From Choricystis sp. odSpoLacu1 (lineage: Eukaryota > Chlorophyta > Trebouxiophyceae), in assembly GCA_958009055.1 (NCBI GenBank), contig OY253664.1, forward strand, positions 248,001 through 312,000: a stretch of 64,000 bases of DNA, in the 5' to 3' direction. The first letter of the stretch is position 1. The number at the start of each line of letters is the position of its first letter. The notes beneath the pieces are model-generated. The model searched no databases and was not told the origin of the DNA. It worked only from the letters and a program-made list of their open reading frames with translations. The position numbers and the translations under genes are program-made. Positions 53,306 through 63,958 of the stretch are shown here, in pieces.

Positions 53306-53884
53306 ATGTCCGCCCGCCGCCGCGCCGCTCGCTCAGCCGCCACCGCCCTGCACCGTGCCTCCGTGCCCGTCCCCCCGGGCGTCACGGCCGAGCGGTCTGG
53401 CTCGCGCCTCACCCTGGCCGGCCCCCTCGGCACCGCGGTCACCGACCTGGCCGCCCTGGACGCGCGGGGCGATGGCGCCATCAGGCTGGACGCGGCGGGG
53501 GGCGCCTTCGAGGTGGCGTCCCCCTCCAAAGCGTTTTTCGGGACGCTGACGTCGCTCGTGCGGTCGAAGCTCGCGGGCGTCGCGACTGGCCACGCCGTCA
53601 CCCTCAAGATTGCGGGCGTCGGCTACCGTGCGACCCCCGTAGATGGCGGCACCGGCCTCCTGCTCAAGCTGGGCCACTCGCACGACGTGCGGTATGCACT
53701 GCCGGCCGCGGTGAGGGCTGTGGTTCCCGACCCCACCACCATCACCCTCGTCGGCCTGGACCGCAACCAGGTGACCCAGGCCGCCGCCAACGTGCGGGCG
53801 CTGCGGCCGCCATCCCCGTACAAGGGGAGGGGGGTGCGGCTGGAGGGGGAGACGCCGCGGTTGAAGCCAGGGAAGAGGAAGTGA
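53306..53884 (+). CDS. organellar ribosomal protein L6 (uL6)
   Basis: Bacterial-type L6 of an organelle large ribosomal subunit, more likely mitochondrial. Single exon, 192 aa. The leader MSARRRAARSAATALHRASV fits a mitochondrial presequence. The body has PVPPGVTAERSGSRLTLAGP, then SLVRSKLAGVATGHAVTLKI and AGVGYRAT. The signature PPSPYKGRGVRLEGE lies at the C-terminus. It is intact. Plastid targeting cannot be excluded from sequence alone. Confidence 0.9.
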   Translation: MSARRRAARSAATALHRASVPVPPGVTAERSGSRLTLAGPLGTAVTDLAALDARGDGAIRLDAAGGAFEVASPSKAFFGTLTSLVRSKLAGVATGHAVTLKIAGVGYRATPVDGGTGLLLKLGHSHDVRYALPAAVRAVVPDPTTITLVGLDRNQVTQAAANVRALRPPSPYKGRGVRLEGETPRLKPGKRK

Positions 53885-54104
53885 GGTTTTTTGTGTGTGG
53901 GTGATGGAGAGAGACTGCGTGTTTTGTGGTGTGTTTTTAGCTCCGTGTGTGTTTTTGCAACGATTGTGGTTTTTGTGTTTTGGTGACGCCAAAACGAAAG
54001 CGGGCCCAGCGGGCCCTCATCCGCCGTCGTCTCCTTTTTGCGCAAACAACGAAACACCCCCCATGTTTTTGTCTATCTCTCTCTCTCTCTCCACGCCCTC
54101 ATCC

Positions 54105-57047
54105 TCACACCGAAAACGAGCAGGCGCCACCCTCGCACCCGTGCAGCACTTTGAAGGCGACGGCTTTGACCTGGGGGAGGGGAGAGGAGTGTGTTGTGAG
54201 CGTCGTCGTTTTTTCTTCACCACTGTTCCCCTTCTCTGTCCGCCTCCCCCAAAAAAACTCACGCACCGGCACTTCGTCCTTGACCGTGAACGTCAGCGGC
54301 TCCACGGCGGCGGGCGTGTCGAAGCCGCACTCGGGCGCGCCCAGCGTCAGCTCGCACGCGCCCGAGGAGCTGGTGTGTTGGAGGGTTGGGAAGAGAAAGA
54401 GTGAGCAAGCCCTCTGCCAGACACACTTCCCCTCCTCTCTGCTCCCCACCCCACCACCCCACTCCACACTCACCGCGCCGAGTCGGCGTCCACCACCAGC
54501 TGCCCCCGGAAACCGGCCTCCCACGTCACCCCCAGCTGGTAGGTGGCGTTGGCCCCGGGCAGCGCAGCGAACGACGCGACGCGCGCGCCGTTGCCGTCAC
54601 GCACGCGAAAGCAGTCGCCGCACGCGTGCACGGGGGACGTGCACGACATGAGCACGAGGGCGGATTGAGCGTCCGTGACGAGGCCGGCGTCGCCGCAGTA
54701 GGCCATGTCGACGGCGAACAGGCGGCAGAGCGGCTGCGCGCACGCGCGCGCGCGCGCGCGCGGCCCGCGGGGGAGGGCGGGCAGGTGACACCACCCCCGC
54801 TCAGCGACGCCACCAGGTCCAGGTTGACGTCGGGGGCCGCGCAGTCAAAGGCGTCGGGCAGGGGGAGGGAGGGAGACGTGCAGTCAAAGATGGACACGGC
54901 GTCCGACGCGCGCTTGCACGTCACGTTGGCACTCCCGCCGCCCCCACCCGCCGCGGAAGCGGTGCCGGCCAGCGTGAGGGACGCACCGGACGACAGGGCG
55001 GGCGCATTCTCCAGCGTGACACGGACAGACAGGTCGGTCGCGCCGTCGGCTCAGCGGGTCGCGCGCGCGCGCGGTCGGCGCTCACCTTGGGCGCAGCCGC
55101 CAACGCGCCACACGCGGAGGGCGGGGGCGGCACGGATGCGTTGGCGGCAGCGCCCGGCTTCTTGAGGTCGGCCGGGGCGGCGGGGCGGAGGGGGGCGGGC
55201 GCGGGCGTGCCCGCGCACCCACCCGCCGACCGGAAGCGGCAGCAGTCCACCGGCGCGGCGCACCGGGGGGCGCCCCCCTCGGCAAACGTGGGCGTCGGTC
55301 CCGTGCAGCACTTGCCGTTGCCCGCCCACACGATCTCGTAGGAGGGGGCGCCGCCGACGGTGACCGGGTTGACGGCAGCAGCGTCAAGGACAAAGAGGCG
55401 CAGCGCGGAGGGACCGCCGGCCGTCGCATTGGACGCGGCCACGCCGCGGGCAGCGACCCGGGAGTAGGCGAGGGACACGTTGTGCCAGCCGGGGGGCAGC
55501 ATCATGGGGGCGCAGTATTGTTTGAAGCCTGTGTGGGGGGGGAGGGAGAGAAAGGGAGGCAAGGGGGGGTGAGAGCGAGGGACGCGTGAAAAAAACGCAC
55601 ACACCTCTCTCTCTCTCTCTCTCCCCTCCGCCCCTCCCCAAACACTCACCCGCCCCCTTGGGCGACCCGCCCGCCGCCCCCGACTCATACAGCACGGTGC
55701 CGTCCAGCGTCAGGCGGGCGGCGCCATCGTGCTGGAGGCAGACAAGGTGATAATCAGAGGCGGTGGAGAACAGATCCGTCCCCTCCCCCTCCACCCCGCC
55801 CGCCGGGCGGGACACCAGCACCTGGCCCTCCAAGGTGGCGCCATAGCCGGAGGCGGCCAGGGTGGTGGGCAGGGACGGCGCGCCTGGCCACACGCCGCCG
55901 GGGGTGCGGTGGTTGGGGCAGTCGCACCGCGCGGCCGCGCGGGTGGCGCCCTCGAACGCCAGCTTGCCTTTGGTGGCGGACGCCCCCGTGTAGAACACGG
56001 TGGCCAGGCCGGGGGAGGTGCCCGCGTCGGGGGAGAGGCACGGGTTGGCCAGGGGGGCGGGGGCGGGGGGGGCGGAGGGAGGGGCGTAGCTGGGGGGCAG
56101 GGGCACGCCCGCGCGGGCGGCGACGGAGGCGTCGTCCGTGGGTTCGGCCGAGTCGGCGCCCTGGTGGGGAAGGGGTGTGGGGGTTGGCGGGGGGAGAAAG
56201 GTGGCGGGTCGGCCGCGCACGCCCGCCGCGCCTCGTGGTCTTTCTCCTCCCCCCCTCCTCTCCTCCCCACCCACCTGCACGCTGCCCACTTCCACCGCGT
56301 TGGCGGCCAAGCACCCGGTGTCCGCGTTGAACACGAGCTGCAGGGTGTCGCCGCCGCCGGCGCCGGGCGGGGGGGCGGCCAGCACGACGTGGAGGGGGCC
56401 GCGCGCGCAGGCGGTGACGCTGGTCGCGCGGGGGGGGGAGGGGCACCCCCCCCGTGGCACCACCCAGGGTGACGTTGATGGAGGACGAGGACCGGGTCAA
56501 GGAGGCGCCCGAGGAGCCGGGAATGGCGAGGGTGTCGCCTGTGTGGGAAGGGAGGGGGGAGGGAAAGGGGGAGGGGGGGGGGGTCGAGCGCTCGCACGAA
56601 AACAAACAAAAAAAACGGTGGCCCCCCTCCCCAACCCCCAAACACACACGCACCCTCGCCAAACGGCACCACGTCCCCCCCTTCACACGCGCGCGCGTCG
56701 GGGGAGGGGGGCATGGCGTAGGCCCAGGCGATGAAAGCCGTCTCCGCGCGGTCGGGGGGCGACGCGGCCGCGGACAGGGGGGCCAGCGACTTGGCGGACA
56801 GGGGGCGCACCTCGGTGCGGGAGGCGATGGGGCAGGTGATGAGGAGGGTGCGGGCGCCCGGGGTGGGGGCGGCGGCGGCGAGGGTCTGGAGGAAGGGGAG
56901 GGGGGAAAGGTGGGCAGGCAGCAGGCAGCAGTTATTTTTTTGTCGAGGGGCTGTCGCTCCCTCCCCCTCCCATCCTGCTCTCTCTCTCTGCCTCACCTGC
57001 ACCGTCAGCAGCACGGCCGCCCCCAGCAGGTGGGCGGAGCGTCGCAT
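54105..57047 (-). CDS. secreted Cys-containing multidomain protein, possible PA14-like module
   Basis: No family assigned with confidence. Exons: 56997-57047, 56654-56885, 56275-56538, 55650-56160, 55086-55528, a stretch ~54474-55050, 54267-54369 and 54105-54170. The first exon encodes a signal peptide (MRRSAHLLGAAVLLTVQ). The region with DYHLVCLQHDGAARLTLDGT and then MLPPGWHNVSLAYSR resembles a PA14 beta-barrel, where a ligand or sugar binds. Cys-rich parts include NGKCCTGPTP, VDCCRFRSAGGC and HACGDCFRVRDG. Several N-glycosylation sequons occur (NVT, NVS, NATA). Exon 3 has one extra base in a G/C run near 56431-56453. The junction at 55030-55086 and a (GC)n run at 54737-54757 also need frame changes. 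It is probably a cell-wall or surface glycoprotein. Confidence 0.65.
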
Positions 57048-57153
57048 GGTGCGGGGCACAAGGACGGGGGGGGGGAACGCGCGGTGGTTTTTTTCGCGCG
57101 AGGGAAAGAAAAGACACAGACCACGCCAGGCCACTGACATATGGAGAGGGGCT

Positions 57154-57186
<33 letters not shown>

Positions 57187-57376
57187 TGACGCGGGGGGGG
57201 GGGTGAGGCCGCCCACTGGAATGAAATGAAAGAGGAGGGGAGGAGAGCTTCCTCTCGGGGGTCGCGAGAGGGGGTCGCGAACGGTCGGGAGAAGAGTGAG
57301 CCGACGCGTTTTTTTTCGGTTTCACTCTTTGCGTTTTCGTGTCTCTCCTTTTCCGCCCTTTCCGCCAACCAACGCC
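57048..57376. promoter_or_regulatory. shared divergent promoter, secreted protein / DAD1
   Basis: A 329-bp spacer between divergent start codons, with a (GT)n run at 57153-57184. The role is inferred from orientation. No gene is seen in it. Confidence 0.35.
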
Positions 57377-58086
57377 ATGGACACCGTCCAGCTCATCGCC
57401 AAGTCGTTCGTCACGGAGTACAAGGCCAAGACGCCGGCCAAGCTCAAGGTGCGTGTGTGTGAGGGGGGGGAGGCCGACGTGCCGATGCGCAAGGGGAACC
57501 CAAACAAAAACACGGCGCACTGCTCTGGGCACACCCCCGTCTCACACGGTTCAGCCTGGGCTGCAGGCTGGAGCCCCCACCTCGATTGATGACGGGTGAC
57601 GCGGGATCCCAGAGGGCGCCAGCGAGGGACGCGGTGCCGCGATCGGACTCCCGCCCATCGACCCAATCCAAACACACGCCCTCTTCCCCTCCTCCCCTCA
57701 CCCCAGGTCATCGACTGCTTCCTGGGCTACGCCGCCCTGACGTGCGCTGTGCAGGTGAGAGTGAGAGAGAGGAGGTGTGGTGAAGAGGGGGGAGAGCCCA
57801 AGCACGCGTCCCACCTTCCCTCCCGCACCACCAACCCTCCCTCCACTCCCCGCCCCCCCAACACCACCAGATCGCATACATGCTCCTCGTCGGCTCCTTC
57901 CCCTTCAACTCCTTCCTGTCCGGCCTCTTCGCCTCGGCCGGCTTCTTCGTCATCACCGCCTGCCTGCGCATGCAGCTGGCGCCCGAGACGGCGGGCGCGT
58001 TCGCGTTCTCCCCCCAGCGCGCGGTGGCGGACTACGCGCTGTGCGGGTGCCTGTTGATGCTGACGGCGTGGAACTTTATGGGATGA
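57377..58086 (+). CDS. DAD1: DAD1/OST2 subunit of oligosaccharyltransferase
   Basis: ER membrane subunit of the complex that transfers N-glycans to nascent proteins. Exons 57377-57448, 57707-57754 and 57871-58086 give 111 aa, a standard length. It reads MDTVQLIAKSFVTEYKAKTP, then VIDCFLGYAALTCAVQ, then YMLLVGSFPFNSFLSGLFAS, FFVITACLRMQLAPE and FSPQRAVADYALCG, ending AWNFMG. Three membrane helices are visible. No frame break. Confidence 0.96.
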
Positions 58087-58487
58087 TGATTTGTCGAGGG
58101 CTAGAGAGGAGAGAGTGCGTGTTTTAGTTTTTTGTGAGTGTCAGCGAAACGCAACGCAAGAAAAGGGGGTAGTGACACAGGGGGGGGGGGGGGGGGGGGG
58201 GCAAAAAGAGAGCGCACACACAACCGTGGCGCTGGCGAGCGTGGGGGAAAAATCAGGGGAGAGGCCCCCGGGTGGACACGCCGACGACGACGAAAAGAAG
58301 AAGGAAACAAAAAAAGCGCGGCAGGGGGAGGGGGAAGTCAAGGGACCTCCCCCCCCCCCCCCCCCCCCTCCCCGCCCGCATCAAAAACGCAACGTGGTGG
58401 GGAGCAGCACACCACAGCAGCACGCGCGCACACAAAAAAGTAAGAAGCCTAGGATCAAAAAGAAAACACACACACATGAACCCTCAC
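58087..58487. other. convergent 3' flanks of DAD1 and malate synthase; G22 and C20 runs
   Basis: 401 bp without coding sequence. A G22 run (58180-58201) and a C20 run (58349-58368) lie 147 nt apart on the same strand and could pair. The rest is purine-rich. Confidence 0.7.
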
Positions 58488-60158
58488 TCACATCTTGGGG
58501 GGCGCGCCCCCACCATCCGCCGCCGCCAGGCGCTCGTACGCGGGCACCGTCAAGAAGTCGGCCAGCCGGGGCGACGTGGAGAACGTGCGGAAGAGGTCGA
58601 CTGCCGCCGCGTACTCGCCAGACGCCCACGCCGCATCGCCGACCTGCGCGCGCAGTTTCTTCACCTCTTCGTCGAGCACGGCGTTGAACCCCGCCACCGT
58701 CAGCGGCCCGCTCGCCCCCTCCAGCACGGCGCCATGCCGGATCCACTGCCACACCTGGGTGCGGCAAATCTCGGCGGTGGCAGCGTCCTCCATCAGGCCG
58801 AAAAGGGGGACGCACCCGTGCCCGCGCAGCCACGCCTCGATGTACAGCACACCCACCACCACGTTGTGGCGCAGGGTGGGGGCCGTCCTGGGGCCGACGG
58901 GGACGGCCAGCAGGTCTGACTCCGTGACAGACACGTCGAGGCGGGGTTTGGACGCGATCTGGTTGGGCGACGGCATCAAGTGGTCAAACACCGCTTTCGC
59001 CGGCCCCACCAACGCCGGGTGCGCCACCCACGTGCCGTCGTGCCCGTCCTCCGCTTCCCGCGTCGTGTCGGCTTTCACCTTGTCCAGGGCGGCCGCGTTG
59101 GCGGCGGGATCGTTTTTGACGGGGATCTGGGCGGCCATCCCCCCCATCGCGTGCACCTTGCGCCGGTGGCACGTCTTGATCAACAGCGCCGAGTACGCCC
59201 GCATGCAGGGCTGCGTCATGGTGACAACGCCCCGGTCGGGCACGACGGCGGCCGGGTCTTCGCGCATGGTTTTGATGAGGGAGAAGATGTAGTCCCAGCG
59301 CCCGCAGTTGAGGCCAGCGGAGTGGTCCTTCAACTCGTACAAAATCTCGTCCATCTCAAACGCGGCGGGCAGCGTCTCAATGAGCACGGTGGCCTTGATC
59401 GTGGCGTGGGGCAGGCCGACCGCGTGTTGGGCCGTCAGAAACACGTCGTTCCACAGGCGCGCCTCCAGGTGGGACTGCATTTTGGGCAGGTAGAAGTAGG
59501 GGCCGGTGCCGCGCGCCACCAGTTCACGCGCGTTGTGGAAGAAGTAGAGGCCAAAATCGAAGAGGGCGCCCGGCATGGGGGCGCCGTCGACGACAAAGTG
59601 GGACTCGGGGAGGTGCCACCCGCGCGGCCGCACAAAGAGAACAGCGGGCGACTGCACGAGCGCGTACCGCTTGCCGGACGCACCATCCGTGAAGTCGATG
59701 CAGCGGCGGACGGCGTCCATCAGGTTGGCTTGGCCCGTGACCTGGTTGGCCCACGTGGGCGCGTTTGCGTCCTCAAAGTCGGCCATGAACACCGAGGCCC
59801 CCGAATTAAGCGCGTTGACCACCATCTTGCGTTCGGGGGGGCCCGTGATCTCGACGCGGCGGTCCCGAATGTCGGCGGGCAGCGGGGCCACCGTCCAGTG
59901 GCCCTCCCGCACGTGCGCGGTGTGGGGCAGGAAGTGCGGCTTGGCCCCCGCGTCGAACGCGGCCTGCACCGCCGCCCGCCGCGACAGCAGGTCGGACACA
60001 CGGTGCGCATAGGCGCGGTGCAGCAGGGCCAGGAAGGAGGTGGCGGCGGGCGTGAGGACGCGGGCGGTGTCGGGGGGGGAGGAGGACGCGCGCACGGTGA
60101 CGCCCGGCGGCAGGTTGGCGGGGGACGCCACGGGGGACGCGGGGCGGAGGGCGGGCAT
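58488..60158 (-). CDS. MLS: malate synthase
   Basis: Glyoxylate cycle: glyoxylate + acetyl-CoA to malate. Single exon, 556 aa, the usual length for the A-type enzyme. After a ~30-residue Pro/Ala-rich start, the barrel shows VNALNSGASVFMADFEDANA, then TWANQVTGQANL, GPYFYLPKMQSHLEARLWND, LIETLPAAFEMDEILYEL, CGRWDYIFSLIKT and MRAYSALLIKTCHRRKVHAM followed by GGMAAQIPVKND. The C-terminus is APPKM, which is not a canonical peroxisomal SKL-type signal. No frame break. It is divergent from isocitrate lyase. Confidence 0.96.
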   Translation of the reverse strand: MPALRPASPVASPANLPPGVTVRASSSPPDTARVLTPAATSFLALLHRAYAHRVSDLLSRRAAVQAAFDAGAKPHFLPHTAHVREGHWTVAPLPADIRDRRVEITGPPERKMVVNALNSGASVFMADFEDANAPTWANQVTGQANLMDAVRRCIDFTDGASGKRYALVQSPAVLFVRPRGWHLPESHFVVDGAPMPGALFDFGLYFFHNARELVARGTGPYFYLPKMQSHLEARLWNDVFLTAQHAVGLPHATIKATVLIETLPAAFEMDEILYELKDHSAGLNCGRWDYIFSLIKTMREDPAAVVPDRGVVTMTQPCMRAYSALLIKTCHRRKVHAMGGMAAQIPVKNDPAANAAALDKVKADTTREAEDGHDGTWVAHPALVGPAKAVFDHLMPSPNQIASKPRLDVSVTESDLLAVPVGPRTAPTLRHNVVVGVLYIEAWLRGHGCVPLFGLMEDAATAEICRTQVWQWIRHGAVLEGASGPLTVAGFNAVLDEEVKKLRAQVGDAAWASGEYAAAVDLFRTFSTSPRLADFLTVPAYERLAAADGGGAPPKM

Positions 60159-61050
60159 GGTTTGGTGTGTGCGTTGTTTGTATGTGTGGTGGGGAGGGGG
60201 GCGCGAACCCACGCTGCAGGAGGCAGAGGGAGAGAGGGGTGAGCGAACACGGGTGAAGAGAGGGGTAGTCGACGCCGACGCCGCGCCGCGACGGCGGTGA
60301 CGCGCTCTAGGCGTCGGGGGGGGCACCCTCCACACGCTCCACACTAGCGCGCCCTCCCTCCCCCGACACACGCCACACCCGCGCTCCAGCTGGTGCCGGG
60401 GTCGTGGCGGACGCGTGTTCGGCGCGAGGCCCCAGGCGCATAAAGAGGGGGGACGCGCCAGCCATGCGTCGAGAGGCATCAGCGGGCGTCGGGCCGCGCC
60501 CCGACACCCCGCGCCCTCCCCGCGTCCCCACTCCCCGCGCGTCACCTTGCACCCCGCTCACCTGGCGTGACGTGGCGCGCGGGCGGAGGGTGGGGAAAAA
60601 ACGAAAACAGCAGAGTGTGACGAAGCCTCCTTTTTTTCGCTTCTCACAAAAAAAAAACTCACACACTGCCTTCCTCCTTTTCTTTCCCTCCCCACCCGTC
60701 CTCCACCCTTCCACATCACTCACACACACGCAGTGAGTGCGCCCGACACCGGCTAGCGGGGGCGGGAGGGGCTGCGGCTGCCGGCGGCGTGGCGGCAGTC
60801 CCCTGCGCGCGTGCCTCCCCCATCCAACGCAGCGCGGCCGCCGCGAGGGGTGCCTTCCTGCGCGCGGGGGGCGCAGAGCCCGCGCCGCCCTCCCTCCCCC
60901 CCCCTTTCCGCTCGCCTCGGTGACGGGGGGCTGCGTGCGTGGCATCAGGGGGGGGGATGAGTCCGTGCGACACGCGCCAGCGCGGACGGCGGTGGCCCAC
61001 CATTCGCACACACACCGACGCCTAAATGCCTTCCTTCCCTCCAGCTCACC
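60159..61050. promoter_or_regulatory. 892-bp shared region between malate synthase and isocitrate lyase
   Basis: It separates the two divergent start codons. No coding gene is supported inside it. A pyrimidine tract and AG just before the isocitrate lyase ATG (CTTCCTTCCCTCCAG, 61030-61044) look like a 3' splice site, so a 5'-UTR intron is likely. The common regulation of the two enzymes is inferred. Confidence 0.5.
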
Positions 61051-62806
61051 ATGGCCGACGCCGTCACCCCCCCCAAGTCGTCCCACGCTGACCGCTGGAC
61101 CGGCGTTGTGCGCCCGTACTCGCAGGTGAGAGAGTGGGGAGAGGGGAGGGGAGGAAGAGGAGGGAGAGCTGACGCAGCAGAGAGCCTCCGCGCGTCTCTC
61201 GGACGCGCAAGCCTGGCCTCGCCGCGACGCGAAAGACGAAAAAACGAGCGGGCGCGGAATGGCGCTTTCCCTGCCACGTCGGACAACCCACAGGCTCCTC
61301 GCTGGGGTGCTCCCCACCTGCCCCCTCGCCCTCCCTCGCCGCGCACCACGCGTTGTGGACGTGTGGCGGGAGAGGAGGGGAGGGAGAGAGCTGGCGCGCG
61401 TGTGTGAAAGAGGGAGCAGCCGAACGACTCGCCCCCCAACCCCCCTTACACACCACCTCCCCCGCCCCCCACCCCCCCACCCACCCACTCCAGGCCGACG
61501 TCGAGAAGCTGCGCGGCTCCGTCAAGATCGAGCACACCCTGGCCACCCGCGGCTCCGAGCGCCTGTGGGGCCTGATGAAGGAGGACCCGTTTGTGCCCGC
61601 GCTGGGTGCCCTGTCTGGCGGCCAGGCGGTCCAGTCTGTCAAAGCCGGCCTCAAAGCCATCTACTGCTCCGGCTGGCAGGTCGCGGCCGACGCCAACACG
61701 TCGGGCCAGGTCTACCCCGACCAGTCGCTCTACCCCTGTGACTCGGTGCCGACGCTTGTCCGCCGCATCAACCGCGCGCTCGGCCGTGCTGATGCCGTCG
61801 AACACGCCGAGGGCGGCGCCAAGCGCGACTGGTACGCGCCCATCGTGGCGGACGCGGAGGCCGGGTTCGGCGGCCCCCTCAACTGCTTCGAGATGATGAA
61901 GGCCATGATTGAGGCGGGCGCGGCGGGCGTCCACTTTGAGGACCAGCTGTCGTCGGAGAAGAAATGCGGCCACCTGGGCGGCAAGGTGCTCGTCCCCACG
62001 TCTCAATTCATCCGCTCCCTCGTCGCTGCCCGCCTGGCTGCCGACGTGCTGGACGTGCCGTCCGTGCTGATCGCCCGCACGGATGCCCTGGGTGCGGGCC
62101 TGCTGACGTCCGACGTGGACGAGGTCGACCGCCAGTTCTGCACGGGGGAGCGCACGTCCGAAGGCTTCTTCCGCGTCAAGGACGGCATCGAGGCCGCCAC
62201 CGCGCGCGGCCTGGCGTACGCGCCCTACTGCGACATGCTGTGGGTGGAGACGTCGACGCCCGACCTGGCGGAGGCCAAGGCGTTTGCCGACGCGATCCAC
62301 GCTGTCCACCCGGGCAAGCTGCTCGCCTACAACTGCTCCCCCTCCTTCAACTGGCGCCGCCACCTGGACGAGTCCACGATCGCCACCTTCCAAAAGGAGC
62401 TGGGCGCCATGGGGTACGCGTTCCAGTTTGTCACGCTGGCCGGCTTCCACTCGCTCAACCACGGGATGTTTGAGCTGGCCGCCGCCTACGGCAAGCGCGG
62501 CATGGCGGCCTACTCGGAGCTTCAGGAGGCCGAGTTCGCGAGCGAGGCGGCGGGGTACACGGCGACCAAGCACCAGCGCGAGGTGAGAGAGAGAGGAGGC
62601 GGGTGGGTTGAGAGGGAGAGGAGGCGGGTGGGTTGAGAGGGAGAGAGAGAGAAACGACGAAAAACAAACACTCACCACTTTTCCCTCCCCCCCCTTCCCT
62701 CCAGGTCGGCACCGGCTACTTTGACGCGGTGGCCACCGTCGTGTCCGCGGGCGCGTCGTCCACACTGGCGCTTAAGGGGTCGACCGAGGCGGCGCAGTTT
62801 GACTGA
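61051..62806 (+). CDS. ICL: isocitrate lyase
   Basis: Glyoxylate cycle: cleaves isocitrate to succinate and glyoxylate. Exons 61051-61125, 61494-62582 and 62705-62806 give 421 aa, close to the compact bacterial/protist enzyme. It opens with [12 protein letters not shown], joined to [17 protein letters not shown]. The barrel has [28 protein letters not shown] text ([20 protein letters not shown]), the catalytic loop [39 protein letters not shown] and [12 protein letters not shown]. The C-terminus is AAQFD, with no peroxisomal signal. No frame break. Intron 2 holds a short GA-rich tandem repeat. Confidence 0.97.
62584..62640. repeat. short tandem repeat in ICL intron 2
   Basis: Two copies of a unit of about 26 bp around GAGGCGGGTGGGTTGAGAGG, immediately after the 5' splice site. 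Confidence 0.7.
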
Positions 62807-63606
62807 GCGCCTGGAAAAAAAAAAAACATGATCGATTGTCGCTTTGGTTCGCACGCGCGGGTGGTGTGTTTGGACCCCCGCCTCCCCCCCCCCCTCTATT
62901 TCGTTTTTGACGCGCCCCTGCGCGTGAGGTAGTGGCCGTGGCTTTTTTGTGCGTGCGCGGGAGGGGCGCCACCCACACACGCTGGATTCGCCGGCGCCCG
63001 ACGCCCCCCGTCGCGCGCTCGGCCCTAACCAGCGCGAGGCAGCCCTCCCGCGCGCACACTGGGCCACTCCCCCACCCTCCCCAATTTTGGATGCTCGTTT
63101 ACACACTTAACTGCGTGCCCCTTGTTTCCATTCACTTTTTGTTGTCGCCGCACAATTCTTACTTTTTGCGTTTCGTTTTTTTTTCTCATCACTCGATCTT
63201 CGGTTGAGGACTTTTTCTTTTTTGCCTTTCCCAAAACCATACCCCCCAAAAGCCTCCCCCCGTTGCCCCCCTCGACCCCCCACACACATACACACGCGCG
63301 CGCTGGCGGGCACTCGGCCCGTCCCCCGTGCTGCTGTCGTCGGGTCTTGGGAAACTGTGGGCCGGGTTTGTGTGGAGAGCGCCCCCCAGGCAAAAAACAA
63401 TGTTAGGACTGTGTAATCAAAAAGCCGGCCGACAGGTCGGCACAAAAAAAAGCTGGCGTGGGCGGAGGAAACGGAGGAGCAGGCGCAGAAGGTCAACACA
63501 AAAAGAAATGTTTTTTGGCTAGACCCTGTCTCTCCGCCTGAACGCGTCGTCCTTCTCGCCACACACTCTCTCTGCCCCCTCCCCACCACCGCTCACCACT
63601 CTCGCG
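62807..63606. other. 0.8-kb intergenic between ICL and RRP41, no gene seen
   Basis: It contains A12 just after the ICL stop, then T-rich stretches from 63121 to 63240, locally the most AT-rich part outside the 34.6-36.8 kb island. The open frames lack domain support. Confidence 0.55.
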
Positions 63607-63958
63607 ATGAGCAAGCGCGAGTGGGTGACTCCGGAAGGCCTGCGCGGCGACGGCCGCCGTGCGCGCGAGTTGAGGCGCCTGCGCGTGGAGCTGGGCGTGC
63701 TGCCGCACGCGGACGGGTCGGCGTGCGTGGAGATGGGCAATACAAAGGTGGGATGGAGGGTGAGGAGAGGAGGTGGGGAGAGGCGGTGGCTGCAATTCGC
63801 CGGCTGCATTCGGTCGTCTCACTCGTGCGTGCTCCCATCCTCCTCTCCCCAGGTCCTGGCCGCAGTGTTTGGACCACGCGTGCCTCCCGGCCGTCCCTCG
63901 GGCGGCGACGCGCCCGTCGACGTGCGGTGCGAGTTTGCGGCGGCAACGTTTGCGACAG
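63607..63958 (+). CDS. RRP41: exosome component RRP41 (EXOSC4), 5' part only
   Basis: RNase PH-like subunit of the RNA exosome core. Exons 63607-63747 and 63853-63958 are visible; the rest lies beyond the window. The first reads MSKREWVTPEGLRGDGRRAR, then ELRRLRVELGVLPHADGSA and CVEMGNTK. The second gives VLAAVFGPRVPPG and VDVRCEFAAATFATG, as in RRP41. The second exon ends in phase 1 at a GTGAGT donor. GRR near the N-terminus and the GNTK motif are family landmarks. Confidence 0.92.

Noticed and set aside
58980..60242. Long plus-strand open frame opposite malate synthase
   Set aside because: Antisense shadow caused by GC-rich third positions. The minus strand encodes full malate synthase.
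60307..61488. Minus-strand 393-codon frame between malate synthase and ICL
   Set aside because: Low-complexity Arg/Gly/Pro translation crossing ICL exon 1 and its intron. No domain or splice support.
61446..62765. Long minus-strand open frame opposite isocitrate lyase
   Set aside because: Antisense shadow that crosses the ICL introns and has no family resemblance.
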